DNA from: Cyanobacterium sp. HL-69
GTDB lineage: Bacteria; Cyanobacteriota; Cyanobacteriia; Cyanobacteriales; Cyanobacteriaceae
DNA: 64,000 nucleotides
Assembly (NCBI GenBank): GCA_002813895.1
Contig: CP024912.1
Span: 2,356,001-2,420,000 of the forward strand
Direction: 5' to 3'
The position numbers and the translations under genes are program-made. The notes under the pieces are model-generated. The model did not search any database. It saw nothing but the letters and a program-made list of their open reading frames with translations, and was not told where the DNA came from. Shown piece after piece: positions 1-9,071 of the stretch; positions within the stretch are counted from its first letter, which is position 1; the number at the start of each line of letters is the position of its first letter.

Positions 1-115
1 CTATGCTGATATTCATGGTTAATAATTGATAATGGATAGAGACAAAAGAAAATAATTGTCTATGGCTTATAACGCCAACTCCCTCGATGTTTTCTAATTT
101 ACCCTCTCCCATAGG

Positions 116-150
116 AAAAAAGGAGATTTTTTTTAGGCCAAAATCTCCTT
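116..150 (-). terminator. Rho-independent terminator overlapping the ABC transporter stop codon
   Basis: Read on the minus strand, AAGGAGATTTT is followed by a short loop, then AAAATCTCCTT and a run of T. The TAA stop of the upstream ABC transporter gene (positions 133-135) lies in the loop side of the hairpin, so the last codons form the left arm. Confidence 0.75.
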
Positions 151-1878
151 GAGTTGATGTTGTTGCCAGAGGGTTTGATACAATCCTTTTTGGTTAAAAA
201 GTTCTAGGTGAGTGCCTGTTTGAACGATTTTCCCCCTATCCATAACAAAAATTCGATCGGCATTTTGCACGGCAGCTAGTTGATGGGTAATGAAGATAAC
301 GGTTTTACCTTCTTCTTGTTTCAGGTTTTCGAGAATTTGGGTGGCAGTTTTGTTATCCACGCTGGAAAGGGCATCATCTAGGATTAATATTTTTGATTCA
401 GCAAATAAAGCCCTAGCTAATGAACTTCTTTGGCGTTGCCCCCCTGAGAGGGTGATTCCCCTTTCTCCTACTAGGGTTTGGTATTGTTGCGGGAAGGTGA
501 TAATTTCGGGATGAATTTGGGCTTGTTTGGCGGCATATTCAATCTCTGGCATTTCACCAATGGGGTTACTATAGGAGATGTTGTCTTGGATGGTGCTAGA
601 AAATAGGAAACTTTCTTGGGGTACATAGGCGATCGCCCTGCGCAAATCTGTTAAATTAATTTTAGTAATATCAACCCCATCAATAAATAACTGCCCTTCT
701 TCAATTTCCAATAGACGAGGAATGGCATTGGCAAGGGTAGATTTTCCTGAACCTATTAAACCCACAATGGCAATGGTTTCACCCCCCTGAATTTTGAAAT
801 TGAGATTATCAAGGGCGGAAAAATTAGCCTCTGGATAGGTATAGGTGAGATTAACCGCTTCAATGTCTCCCCTCATGGTTTGCGCATCCATGGAAACAGC
901 ATCAGCATCGGTTTGAATTTTTGGTTCAGCTTGTAAAATAACTTCTAAACGCTCGATACTTACTTCACCCCTTTGATAAGTGGTAATGGTAAAACCGAGG
1001 AGGGCGGTGGGAAATACTAACCTTTCTACATAAATGATAAGGGCGATAAAGTCACCCACGGTGATTAATCCCGCATTAATATCGCTCGTACCTAACCAAA
1101 GTAACATTAATAAACTGATACTGGCGATACCTTGAATGACGGGAAATAAGATATTTCTGGTTCTCGCTAACCCCAAATTTGCTTTGAGTAAATTACGATT
1201 TTTTTCCCCAAAAGCTCTTCTTTCGTTTTCCTCTTGAGCATAAATTTTGATAAGGGCAATACCGCTCATATCCTCTTGGATTAGTTCGCTAATATCTGAT
1301 AGACTTTCTTGGACGTGGAGTTGCTCTTGGGCTAATTTACGGCTAAACAGTTGTACGGTGATTAACATGAGGGGGTAAACGGCGATCGCCACTAGCGTTA
1401 ATTTAACGTTAATCAACAACATAGCAGGGAGAGTCAAACCATAGGCAAAAATAGTATTAACCAAACTTAAAATAGCAAACCCTACCAAACGGCGAATATT
1501 ATCTACATCGCTAGTGGCACGGCTAATCAAATCCCCTGATGTGTTGGTACTAAAATAAGAAGGCTCCAATTTGAGAAGATGTTCAAAAATTCTTTGCTTT
1601 AAATCAAACTCTACCTGTCGGCCAATACCAAATATCATCATGCGGGAATACATTCTCATACCCCACATCACACAGGCTAAAATCACTAATATAATTACAT
1701 AAGTGATTAATTGATTAAAGGTAAAACTTTCTTGCAAATCATCAAAAATATTACGAATTAACCAAGGTATGGACACCCCGACTACATTCACCGCAAAAAG
1801 GGCAAACATACCCAAGTACATCATTTTACTGTAGGGTTTTAGATAAGAATATAAAATTTTCAGTCTGGGGTTTGCCAT
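133..1878 (-). CDS. ABC transporter, fused permease and ATPase (MdlA/multidrug exporter type)
   Basis: The 581-residue protein has a six-helix type I exporter membrane domain over about residues 15-310 and a nucleotide-binding domain over about 335-581. The Walker A motif GLIGSGKST, the Q-loop, the signature LSGGQRQR and the H-loop THQ are all present. Walker B reads ILILDDALSSVD, so the usual catalytic Glu after the Asp is replaced by Asp. In known heterodimeric exporters (MdlA/YheI type) this marks the degenerate site, so the protein may work with another half-transporter; no partner gene lies next to it. It acts in the plasma membrane and its substrate is unknown. The gene is divergent from homoserine dehydrogenase. 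Confidence 0.9.
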   Translation of the reverse strand: MANPRLKILYSYLKPYSKMMYLGMFALFAVNVVGVSIPWLIRNIFDDLQESFTFNQLITYVIILVILACVMWGMRMYSRMMIFGIGRQVEFDLKQRIFEHLLKLEPSYFSTNTSGDLISRATSDVDNIRRLVGFAILSLVNTIFAYGLTLPAMLLINVKLTLVAIAVYPLMLITVQLFSRKLAQEQLHVQESLSDISELIQEDMSGIALIKIYAQEENERRAFGEKNRNLLKANLGLARTRNILFPVIQGIASISLLMLLWLGTSDINAGLITVGDFIALIIYVERLVFPTALLGFTITTYQRGEVSIERLEVILQAEPKIQTDADAVSMDAQTMRGDIEAVNLTYTYPEANFSALDNLNFKIQGGETIAIVGLIGSGKSTLANAIPRLLEIEEGQLFIDGVDITKINLTDLRRAIAYVPQESFLFSSTIQDNISYSNPIGEMPEIEYAAKQAQIHPEIITFPQQYQTLVGERGITLSGGQRQRSSLARALFAESKILILDDALSSVDNKTATQILENLKQEEGKTVIFITHQLAAVQNADRIFVMDRGKIVQTGTHLELFNQKGLYQTLWQQHQLKEILA

Positions 1879-1960
1879 TGGGAAAGAAAAATAATAGTGT
1901 AAAGAGTCATTTACATTTTAACATTCCCCCCTGTAATTCTTCATTACTTATTGCCTCGGT

Positions 1961-2072
1961 TGCTATAATATGCTTACAATACTCAAGGAAGTGACTCTCC
2001 TAAAACTTAGTTTTTACCTCTAATGATGAGGAATTAAAAGGCTAAGTTCTTCGGGGTGGGCGCGAAGTCAAC
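1961..2072 (+). promoter_or_regulatory. Extended -10 promoter and structured leader upstream of homoserine dehydrogenase
   Basis: TGCTATAAT at 1961-1969 matches an extended -10 element. The 130-nt leader that follows has several self-complementary segments. AACTTAG (2004-2010) can pair with CTAAGTT (2042-2048), enclosing CCTC/GAGG (2017-2031). The next segment, CTTCG (2049-2053), can pair with CGAAG (2063-2067). TGACT (1992-1996) can pair with AGTCA (2066-2070), although this overlaps the previous stem by two bases. The arrangement resembles a regulatory leader, but I do not recognise a known riboswitch class. The promoter is inferred from the motif alone. Confidence 0.4.
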
Positions 2073-2098
2073 AGATTATATTGTGAAGGATAGATATT

Positions 2099-3394
2099 GT
2101 GGCGTTTAAAATCGGTTTATTAGGACTAGGTACTGTCGGAACTGGTACTGCAGAAATTATATATAATCCCCAAGGAAGACATCCCCTCCTAAATGATATT
2201 ACTATTGCCAAAATAGGGGTTAAATCTTTAGACAAACAACGAACTATTGACATAGCCCCAGAAGTTCTCACCACAGATTTAGAATCTATAGTTAGCGATC
2301 CTGATATTGATCTTGTTGTGGAGTTGATTGGGGGTTTAGAACCCGCTAGGAGTCTTATTTTAAAGGCGATCGCCTCTGGAAAGCACGTTGTTACCGCCAA
2401 CAAAGCAGTTATCGCTCGTTATGGTCAAGAAATTTTTGAAGCGGCGAAACAAGCCAAAGTATATGTACTATTAGAAGCGGCCGTGGGTGGTGGTATTCCC
2501 ATCATTGAACCTCTCAAGCAATCCCTTGGGGCAAACCGCCTTGAAACCATTATCGGCATCATCAACGGTACAACCAACTATATCCTCACGGAAATGACCG
2601 AAAAAGGGTCAGATTTCAAAGATGTATTACAAGAAGCCCAAGCCCTCGGTTATGCAGAAGCTGATCCCACCGCCGATGTAGAGGGTTATGATGCGGCTGA
2701 TAAAATATCCATCCTAGCTTCCCTTGCCTTTGATCGTCAGGTTAAAAGGGAGGATGTTTACAGCGAAGGTATTACCTCCATTACCAGCAGTGACATTGAC
2801 TATGCTGATAAACTCGGTTATGTGATCAAATTATTGGCGATCGCCCAGAAATCCACAGAAAATCAAGAAAGCCTAGAACTAAGAGTCCATCCCACCCTCG
2901 TCGAAAAATCCCACCCCCTAGCCAACGTTAACGGGGTATTTAACGCCATTCTTGTAGAAGGACAACCCCTCGGACAAGTTATGTTTTACGGGCCAGGTGC
3001 AGGTTCAGGCCCTACCGCAAGCGCCGTTGTTGCCGATATTCTCAATATTGTGGGAGTCTTACAAAGTAACCACGGGGCCCACTCCTTAGATCCCCTTCTC
3101 AGTTGCTCTCCCTCCCAGTCTGCAACCATTGCACCTATCGATGATGTTTCTACCCGTTTTTATGCCCGTTTCCTCTGTGCTGATGTACCAGGGGTCATAG
3201 GTCATTTAGGTACTGTATTTGGCGATTTTGGGGTAAGTCTTGCTTCTGTGGTACAGATTGGCTTCCAAGATAATCTAGCCGAAATTGTGGTAGTTACCCA
3301 TAATGTGAGGGAAGGTAATTTCCGTAGTGCTATCAAAAAGATACAAGAGTTAGAGGCGATCGAAAAAATACCCAGTATGATCAGAGTTTTATAA
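2099..3394 (+). CDS. hom: Homoserine dehydrogenase
   Basis: This enzyme reduces aspartate semialdehyde to homoserine in threonine and methionine synthesis. The 431-residue protein starts with the dinucleotide-binding motif GLGTVGTGT (residues 8-16). It continues with the homoserine dehydrogenase core, which includes AAVGGGIPIIEPLKQ near 125-140 and the glycine-rich PGAGSGPTASAVVADI near 300. It ends with a C-terminal ACT domain (about 350-431), the usual site of threonine feedback. The start codon is GTG at 2099, preceded by GAAGG. The length is typical for the monofunctional enzyme. It stands alone as a transcription unit behind the structured leader. Confidence 0.95.
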   Translation: MAFKIGLLGLGTVGTGTAEIIYNPQGRHPLLNDITIAKIGVKSLDKQRTIDIAPEVLTTDLESIVSDPDIDLVVELIGGLEPARSLILKAIASGKHVVTANKAVIARYGQEIFEAAKQAKVYVLLEAAVGGGIPIIEPLKQSLGANRLETIIGIINGTTNYILTEMTEKGSDFKDVLQEAQALGYAEADPTADVEGYDAADKISILASLAFDRQVKREDVYSEGITSITSSDIDYADKLGYVIKLLAIAQKSTENQESLELRVHPTLVEKSHPLANVNGVFNAILVEGQPLGQVMFYGPGAGSGPTASAVVADILNIVGVLQSNHGAHSLDPLLSCSPSQSATIAPIDDVSTRFYARFLCADVPGVIGHLGTVFGDFGVSLASVVQIGFQDNLAEIVVVTHNVREGNFRSAIKKIQELEAIEKIPSMIRVL

Positions 3395-3476
3395 AAGGGT
3401 TTAATTTTTTTAACAAGGAGCTTAAGCCCCAATCCCTTGCCCCTTGCCTAACACGTTTACCGATATAGACTTTTAG

Positions 3477-3493
3477 GGTGGGCATTGCCCACC
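3477..3493. repeat. Dispersed palindrome GGTGGGCATTGCCCACC
   Basis: This 17-bp perfect palindrome with one central base lies between the 3' ends of the convergent hom and mnmA genes. Close copies occur at 58642-58658 and 60096-60112, and a looser one at 31605-31622. It may act as a bidirectional terminator or as a REP-like element. Confidence 0.7.
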
Positions 3494-3532
3494 ATTAATT
3501 ATTTTTAAACCAGCAGCTGATTACCCATCGTA

Positions 3533-4591
3533 TTATTCGCTATCCTTCTCAATAATTCCTCCCCCCAAGAGCATATTCCCATGGTATAAAACCGCTGCTT
3601 GTCCTGGAGTAATGCCAAATTGAGGCTCCGAAAATATCAATTTAACTCTGTCATTGTCCAAAGGTACTACATTCACAGGTTCAGGGGTGCTACGATAACG
3701 AATTTTGACTTCTGCTTGAATGGGTGCAGAAGGTTGGGCAATGGATACCCAATTCATGCGCGCAACGGTACATTCTTTTTTCCCCCCCTCATCACGGGTA
3801 GCCACTATCACACGATTCATTACGGTATCTAGCTTCACAACGTACAAAGGTTCAGAATAAGCGACCCCTAAGCCTTTTCTCTGCCCGATGGTATAGTGAT
3901 GCACTCCATCATGTTCCCCTAATATATTACCCCTAAGATCAACTATTTCCCCTTGTTTGGGTTTGATATATTGGTCTAAAAAGTCTTTCATCGAGCCATG
4001 GGCTTCTATCAAACATAAGTCTTGACTCTCAGGTTTTTCGGCGGTACTCAGGTTAAATTTAGTCGCCATTTCCCTTGTCTGAGTTTTAGTCTGATTACCG
4101 AGGGGAAATATCAAATGGGCTAATAATTCTTGGGTTAAGTCATAAAGAAAATAGGATTGATCTTTATTACCGTCAACTGCTTTGAGGAGTTGAAAGCGAT
4201 CGCCCTTACTGTCATACTGAATCCTAGCATAATGTCCCGTGGCAATCTTATCAATACCAAGAGTTTCCTTTGCATATGCCAACATGGGCGGGAATTTAAC
4301 CGTGCGATTACACTGGGAACAAGGAAGGGGTGTAACACCATCTTCATAACCAGATATTACATAATCAATAATATGAGTTTGAAATAAATCACGGGTATCT
4401 ACCACATGATGGGGAATTTCTAGCTGCTCACATATAGAAGCCGCATCCACCATGCCTTCGGAACAACATTGGCCCTTACCTTTCATCAACCATAGGGTTA
4501 ATCCTTCCACATGATAGCCTTGATGGTGTAAGGTTGCCGCCGCAACGGAACTATCTACCCCCCCAGACAAGCCTACAACTACCTTATCCAT
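3533..4591 (-). CDS. mnmA: tRNA-specific 2-thiouridylase MnmA
   Basis: MnmA installs the 2-thio group on U34 of the tRNAs for Lys, Glu and Gln, using ATP and a relayed persulfide. The 352-residue protein begins with the PP-loop [15 protein letters not shown] (residues 8-22). It carries the catalytic cysteine pair in LPCSQCNR (near 95) and SQDLCLI (near 190). The C-terminal beta-barrel region contains [11 protein letters not shown]. The length fits the family. It converges on hom, and its upstream neighbour on the same strand is a glycosyltransferase gene about 95 bp away. Confidence 0.96.
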   Translation of the reverse strand: MDKVVVGLSGGVDSSVAAATLHHQGYHVEGLTLWLMKGKGQCCSEGMVDAASICEQLEIPHHVVDTRDLFQTHIIDYVISGYEDGVTPLPCSQCNRTVKFPPMLAYAKETLGIDKIATGHYARIQYDSKGDRFQLLKAVDGNKDQSYFLYDLTQELLAHLIFPLGNQTKTQTREMATKFNLSTAEKPESQDLCLIEAHGSMKDFLDQYIKPKQGEIVDLRGNILGEHDGVHHYTIGQRKGLGVAYSEPLYVVKLDTVMNRVIVATRDEGGKKECTVARMNWVSIAQPSAPIQAEVKIRYRSTPEPVNVVPLDNDRVKLIFSEPQFGITPGQAAVLYHGNMLLGGGIIEKDSE

Positions 4592-4685
4592 AATAATTTT
4601 AATATAACAATACTTTCTTACTTATAATATAACGCTACTGGTAATGGCTAATGGGTAGTTAATTATTTTGTTCTAGCTATGATTC

Positions 4686-5576
4686 TTAATTATTCAAACT
4701 TCCTTTAAACTTCATCAACTCATAAAGTTTAACCCCAATTTGATATTCATATTGACTGAGTAAACGCCCATAAATATAACCCGCTTTGCCATCAAGGAAT
4801 CCTAGTCGGATAATATAAAAGAGAATAAAACGCAATAATGGCTTAAAAGGTAGCCTTACCCATATTTTTTTGAGAAAACGCTTTCTTTGTACAGCATCAC
4901 CAAATAAATTTGCTCCGATGGTGCCATCATCATTTTGCCCCGTGAGAAAGTTGTAATATACCCTTGCTTCCCAGTTGGAGTAACGATTGTGACGGGCTAA
5001 CCATTCGTAAATGTCACGAAAATCGATGTGAAGCATATCATTGTGTAAATAGCCGACTTTACCGTCCAAAATAACGTGTTCGTGGACTTCGTTATCCCCT
5101 GTGTTTTTTATTTCTTCGGTATTTAGGTTTTCGTAACGTCCTAATTTGTGTCTGAATAACCGTAAATTCCAATCGGGATATTTACCACCGTGTCTAATCC
5201 ATTTACCAAGGAAAAATACTTTTCTGTTTAGGTAGTAGCCTTGGTAAGTATCATCTTCAATTTTCTTGGCAATTTCTGCCCAAAGTTCGGGGGTAATTCT
5301 CTCGTCACAATCAACAATCAACACCCAATCGTTTTTGAAAGGTAAGTTTTCCAATGACCAATTTTTTTTCTTTGGGGACTTACCATTGTAATGGAACTGT
5401 ACTACTTTCGCTCCTTTTTCTTCGGCAATGGCAATGGTGCGATCGCTACTTTGAGAATCAACTAAAAAAACTTCATCAGCATCAGCAACACTATCCATAC
5501 ACGCCTGAATGTTCTTTTCTTCATTTTTGGCAGGAATCAGAACAGATACAGGAATTTTTTTTTGTTCCACACCCAT
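4686..5576 (-). CDS. Glycosyltransferase family 2 protein
   Basis: The 296-residue cytoplasmic GT-A fold enzyme has the N-terminal nucleotide-sugar motif VSVLIPAKNEEKNIQACMDS (residues 9-28). It has an acidic pair in DADEVFLVDSQSSD and a DCDE metal-binding motif near 95. The C-terminal half, with HVILDGKVGYLHNDMLH, resembles the KdtX/WaaE group that modifies lipopolysaccharide. The acceptor cannot be told from sequence. It is transcribed divergently from the porin gene. Confidence 0.85.
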   Translation of the reverse strand: MGVEQKKIPVSVLIPAKNEEKNIQACMDSVADADEVFLVDSQSSDRTIAIAEEKGAKVVQFHYNGKSPKKKNWSLENLPFKNDWVLIVDCDERITPELWAEIAKKIEDDTYQGYYLNRKVFFLGKWIRHGGKYPDWNLRLFRHKLGRYENLNTEEIKNTGDNEVHEHVILDGKVGYLHNDMLHIDFRDIYEWLARHNRYSNWEARVYYNFLTGQNDDGTIGANLFGDAVQRKRFLKKIWVRLPFKPLLRFILFYIIRLGFLDGKAGYIYGRLLSQYEYQIGVKLYELMKFKGSLNN

Positions 5577-5743
5577 AACACCGCTTTATTTGTCTTTCAA
5601 TTTGTTTTACACATCTTATCTCAATATCATCGAAAAAACTTTTTTTTTACAACTTATTCAATATTATTTGCAATAATATCCACTTTTCTTTTATACTTAT
5701 TGATTATTATTCTTAAATAGTGTGTGAAGGAGATTAACTATCA

Positions 5744-7363
5744 ATGTCAGTAAAATCTTGGCAAAAACTAAATGCGATCGCGCAGTGCCATTTTATGATC
5801 GCCCTAGCCTCTTCCCTCAGTCTTGCTGTGGCAGAAGAAGCAAGAGGTAATGAAAATATATATCAGATAAACTCATTAGAGACTAATGAAAATAGTGTTA
5901 ATTTTTTATCACCAACAGATAATCAACTAGGACAAGTAACTTCTGTTAATCAACTAAGTGACGTATCCCCCACCGATTGGGCTTACGAAGCCCTTAGAAG
6001 TCTAGTAGAGCGTTACGGTTGTATTGTCGGTTATCCCGATCGCACTTTCCGTGGCAACAGAGCCTTAAGCCGTTATGAATTTGCCGCTGGTTTAAACGCC
6101 TGTATGCAATCTATTGAGCGTTTAATCGGTACTGGTGGAGTAGGTGATGAAGATATTGCCGCCCTCAGAAGACTAATAGCAGAATTTGAAACCGAACTGG
6201 CAACCCTAGGAGCAAGGGTTGACAACCTCGAAGGAAGAGTGGCTTTCCTAGAAGATCATCAATTCTCTACCACCACCAAATTAAGCGGAGAAGTAATCTT
6301 CACCCTTGCCAATGCCTTTGATAACAACTCCGATAATTTCCAAGGCACAGGAGTAGATAGAGATCAAACCATGTTTGCCAATCGAGCGCGTCTTAACTTC
6401 GATACCAGTTTTACAGGAAAAGATCGTCTCCGAGTTCGTCTGCAAGCCGCGAACTTTGAGCGTTTTGGTAATAGTAATATGTTGCGTTTAGGTCATGACA
6501 CTAATACAGATAATAGCTTTGAACTTGACACATTAGCCTATCGTTTCCCCGTAGGTGATGCTATTACCGCTCATGTAGGAACTAACTCCCTAGACGTTGA
6601 CGGTATCTTTGATGTTCACAATCCTTTTTTAAGTGGTGGTAGCACGGGATCATTAACCAGATTATTACGCCGAGATCCTCTCACCCTCAGAGGACCTGGG
6701 GGCGCAGGAGCGGGAGTTAATATCAAACTCAGTGACAGCTTAAAATTAAACGCTCTTTACCTTGCCAGTGATGCGAATGATCCAACGAGGGGTAATGGCT
6801 TATTCGATGGGGGATTTAGTACAGGGGCTCAGTTAAGTTATACTCCCTCTTCTAATCTAGCCCTTGCCTTCGCTTATCTAAGAACATATGAACCTGACAA
6901 CTCTGTAAACCTTGCTAGTGGCACCAGTACGGGAACAACAGCGAACCCCTTTGATGGACGTGGTGCTAGTTCAGATCGCTTCGGCTTACAAGGAAATTTT
7001 CGTATTTTGCCTCGGGTAAACTTGAGTGCATCAGGTAGTTATGTATCTGCGAATAATTTAAATCGCAGTGGAATTTTAGGTGCAGCTACGAATAGAGATG
7101 ATGCGGAGTTGTGGACCTGGGCGGCTAACGTTTCCTTTTTGGATGTAGGTAAAGAAGGAGCAATCCTTTCCGTTGGTGGTGGTATGCCTCCTCGCTCTCA
7201 ATTTGAAACGGATACTTCTTATATGGTAGAGCTACAATATCGTTATCCCATTAACCGTAATATCATTGTTACTCCTGGGCTATATGCGGTATTTAATCCT
7301 AACCATGACAGTGCCAATGATACTGTTTATGTGGGTGCTTTACGTACTACTTTCCGTTTCTAA
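5744..7363 (+). CDS. SLH-domain outer membrane porin (cyanobacterial iron-uptake porin / OprB type)
   Basis: The 539-residue protein has a hydrophobic N-terminal signal segment (about 13-30). An SLH domain follows over about residues 70-125 (DVSPTDWAYEALRSLVERYG, then GYPDRTFRGNRALSRYEFAAGL). A short coiled-coil stretch with ELATLGARVDNLEGRVAFLE lies near 145-175. The rest is an OprB-like beta-barrel ending in a terminal aromatic, TTFRF. The SLH domain is thought to bind peptidoglycan while the barrel sits in the outer membrane. The ATG is preceded by AAGGAG. Homologues in cyanobacteria carry inorganic ions or iron; the substrate here is inferred only from family. Confidence 0.9.
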   Translation: MSVKSWQKLNAIAQCHFMIALASSLSLAVAEEARGNENIYQINSLETNENSVNFLSPTDNQLGQVTSVNQLSDVSPTDWAYEALRSLVERYGCIVGYPDRTFRGNRALSRYEFAAGLNACMQSIERLIGTGGVGDEDIAALRRLIAEFETELATLGARVDNLEGRVAFLEDHQFSTTTKLSGEVIFTLANAFDNNSDNFQGTGVDRDQTMFANRARLNFDTSFTGKDRLRVRLQAANFERFGNSNMLRLGHDTNTDNSFELDTLAYRFPVGDAITAHVGTNSLDVDGIFDVHNPFLSGGSTGSLTRLLRRDPLTLRGPGGAGAGVNIKLSDSLKLNALYLASDANDPTRGNGLFDGGFSTGAQLSYTPSSNLALAFAYLRTYEPDNSVNLASGTSTGTTANPFDGRGASSDRFGLQGNFRILPRVNLSASGSYVSANNLNRSGILGAATNRDDAELWTWAANVSFLDVGKEGAILSVGGGMPPRSQFETDTSYMVELQYRYPINRNIIVTPGLYAVFNPNHDSANDTVYVGALRTTFRF

Positions 7364-7412
7364 ATTTACTTGCTGGATGGAAATAGCACCATAACATATC
7401 GATTTATCCAGA

Positions 7413-7439
7413 GGGCGTAATTAGTTTTTACGCCCTTTT
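7413..7439 (+). terminator. Rho-independent terminator after the porin gene
   Basis: GGGCGTAA (7413-7420) and TTACGCCC (7428-7435) form an eight-base-pair stem followed by TTTT. Confidence 0.8.
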
Positions 7440-7602
7440 GTTTGCGTCATCAAAGGGAAATTAATTGTTAGTGCAGAAAAAAAGGAAAATGTTTAAGCAA
7501 AAATACTCATCCCAGTGTAAAATGTATGATTTAACACCGCCAAAATTCAACATATCCGATAACCTGTAAACTAGATACAAGATTAAAAACCCTAAAATCA
7601 TC

Positions 7603-8985
7603 ATGAATAACAACCCCTCAGCAAACAAAATTCCCCACATCGTCATAGTCGGTGGTGGCTTTGCTGGTTTATACGCCGCTAAAGAGTTGGGCAAGGCTCC
7701 GGTAAAAGTTACCCTTGTGGATAAACGTAATTTCCATTTATTTCAGCCCTTGTTATATCAGGTGGCAACGGGTAGTTTATCCCCGGCTGAAATTTGCTCT
7801 CCTTTGCGCTTAGTGGTGGGTAGAAATCCTAATACCCGTGTTGTCTTGGATGAAGTGGTAGATGTTGACCCTGAGAAAAAACAGGTCATCATGAGAGAGG
7901 GAGTATTGGACTATGATAAGTTGATTATCGGTACTGGGGTAAGTCATCATTATTTTGGTAATGATCAATGGGAAGAAGAAGCCCCTGGTTTGAAAAGTAT
8001 TGAAAATGCCCTTGATATTCGTCGCAAAATTTTTCTCGCTTTTGAGGAGGCAGAAAAGGTATCTTCTCCCGAAGAAAAACAGGAATGGTTAACTTTTGCC
8101 ATTGTGGGTGGTGGCCCTACGGGGGTTGAGTTGGCAGGGGCGATCGCAGAAATTGCCCACAAAATTATTAAAAATGACTTCCAAGAAATTGATACTACCA
8201 AGGCAAAAATTCTCTTGATTGAGGGCATGGATAGGGTTTTACCTCCCTACTCCCCCGATTTATCCCAAAAAGCACAGGAATCTTTAGAAGAATTAGGGGT
8301 AACTGTGTTAACCAAACGCATGGTAAATAACATCGAAAATAACACCCTCACCATGCGCCATGGAGAAGAAACAGAAGAAATAAAAGCTCGTACTATCCTT
8401 TGGGCCGCAGGGGTAAAAGCATCGGGAGTGGCTAAAACCATCGCCGAAAGAACTAACGCCGAAACCGATCGCGCTGGTAGAATTATGGTAGAACCAAATC
8501 TAAGTTTGGCGGAATGTCCTGATATATATGTAGTGGGAGATTTAGCCCACTTTGCCCACCAAGGAGATAAACCCCTTCCAGGTATTGCCCCCGTTGCTAT
8601 GGCACAGGGTAAATATATGGCAAAATCCATTAAGGATGAAATCAAAGGTAAACCCGTTGTTCCTTTTAAATATGTAGATAAAGGAAGTTTGGCGGTAATT
8701 GGTGATAATCATGCGGTGGTGGATTTAGGATTTGTGAAGCTCTCTGGTTTACTTGCCTGGTTGGTATGGGTATTTGCCCATATCTACTATCTCATCGAGT
8801 TTGATAATAAGTTAACCGTAATGCTTCAATGGGGTTGGAATTATCTTACCCGTGGTAGGGGCGCAAGGTTAATTACTGGGGAAATTACGGAGAAAAATTT
8901 GATGACTAAATCATTTAATAATCCTCACTATCCTTCTTCACAAGATAATAATGATAAAACAGGAAAAGAGACGGTAAAAGTATAA
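7603..8985 (+). CDS. Type II NADH dehydrogenase (NDH-2), FAD-dependent
   Basis: This single-subunit, non-proton-pumping quinone reductase has 460 residues. The FAD-binding motif VIVGGGFAGLYAAKELG is at residues 14-30, and the NAD(P)H-binding motif AIVGGGPTGVELAGAIAE is near 166-183. The FAD-contacting segment IYVVGDLAH lies near 310. The region around 380-410 contains hydrophobic residues that usually attach the enzyme to the membrane face. Cyanobacterial NdbA, NdbB and NdbC paralogues differ in quinone use and regulation, and I cannot assign a letter securely. A terminator hairpin follows the gene. Confidence 0.9.
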   Translation: MNNNPSANKIPHIVIVGGGFAGLYAAKELGKAPVKVTLVDKRNFHLFQPLLYQVATGSLSPAEICSPLRLVVGRNPNTRVVLDEVVDVDPEKKQVIMREGVLDYDKLIIGTGVSHHYFGNDQWEEEAPGLKSIENALDIRRKIFLAFEEAEKVSSPEEKQEWLTFAIVGGGPTGVELAGAIAEIAHKIIKNDFQEIDTTKAKILLIEGMDRVLPPYSPDLSQKAQESLEELGVTVLTKRMVNNIENNTLTMRHGEETEEIKARTILWAAGVKASGVAKTIAERTNAETDRAGRIMVEPNLSLAECPDIYVVGDLAHFAHQGDKPLPGIAPVAMAQGKYMAKSIKDEIKGKPVVPFKYVDKGSLAVIGDNHAVVDLGFVKLSGLLAWLVWVFAHIYYLIEFDNKLTVMLQWGWNYLTRGRGARLITGEITEKNLMTKSFNNPHYPSSQDNNDKTGKETVKV

Positions 8986-9006
8986 CTTTTAATTCTTTTG
9001 ATGTTT

Positions 9007-9033
9007 ACCCCTCATGGTTAGAGGGGTTTTTTT
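9007..9033 (+). terminator. Rho-independent terminator after the NDH-2 gene
   Basis: CCCCTC (9008-9013) and GAGGGG (9021-9026) form the stem, followed by a run of seven T. Confidence 0.75.
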
Positions 9034-9071
9034 ATAAAAAATAGTTTTGAAATGTAATATAGTAAAAATAA

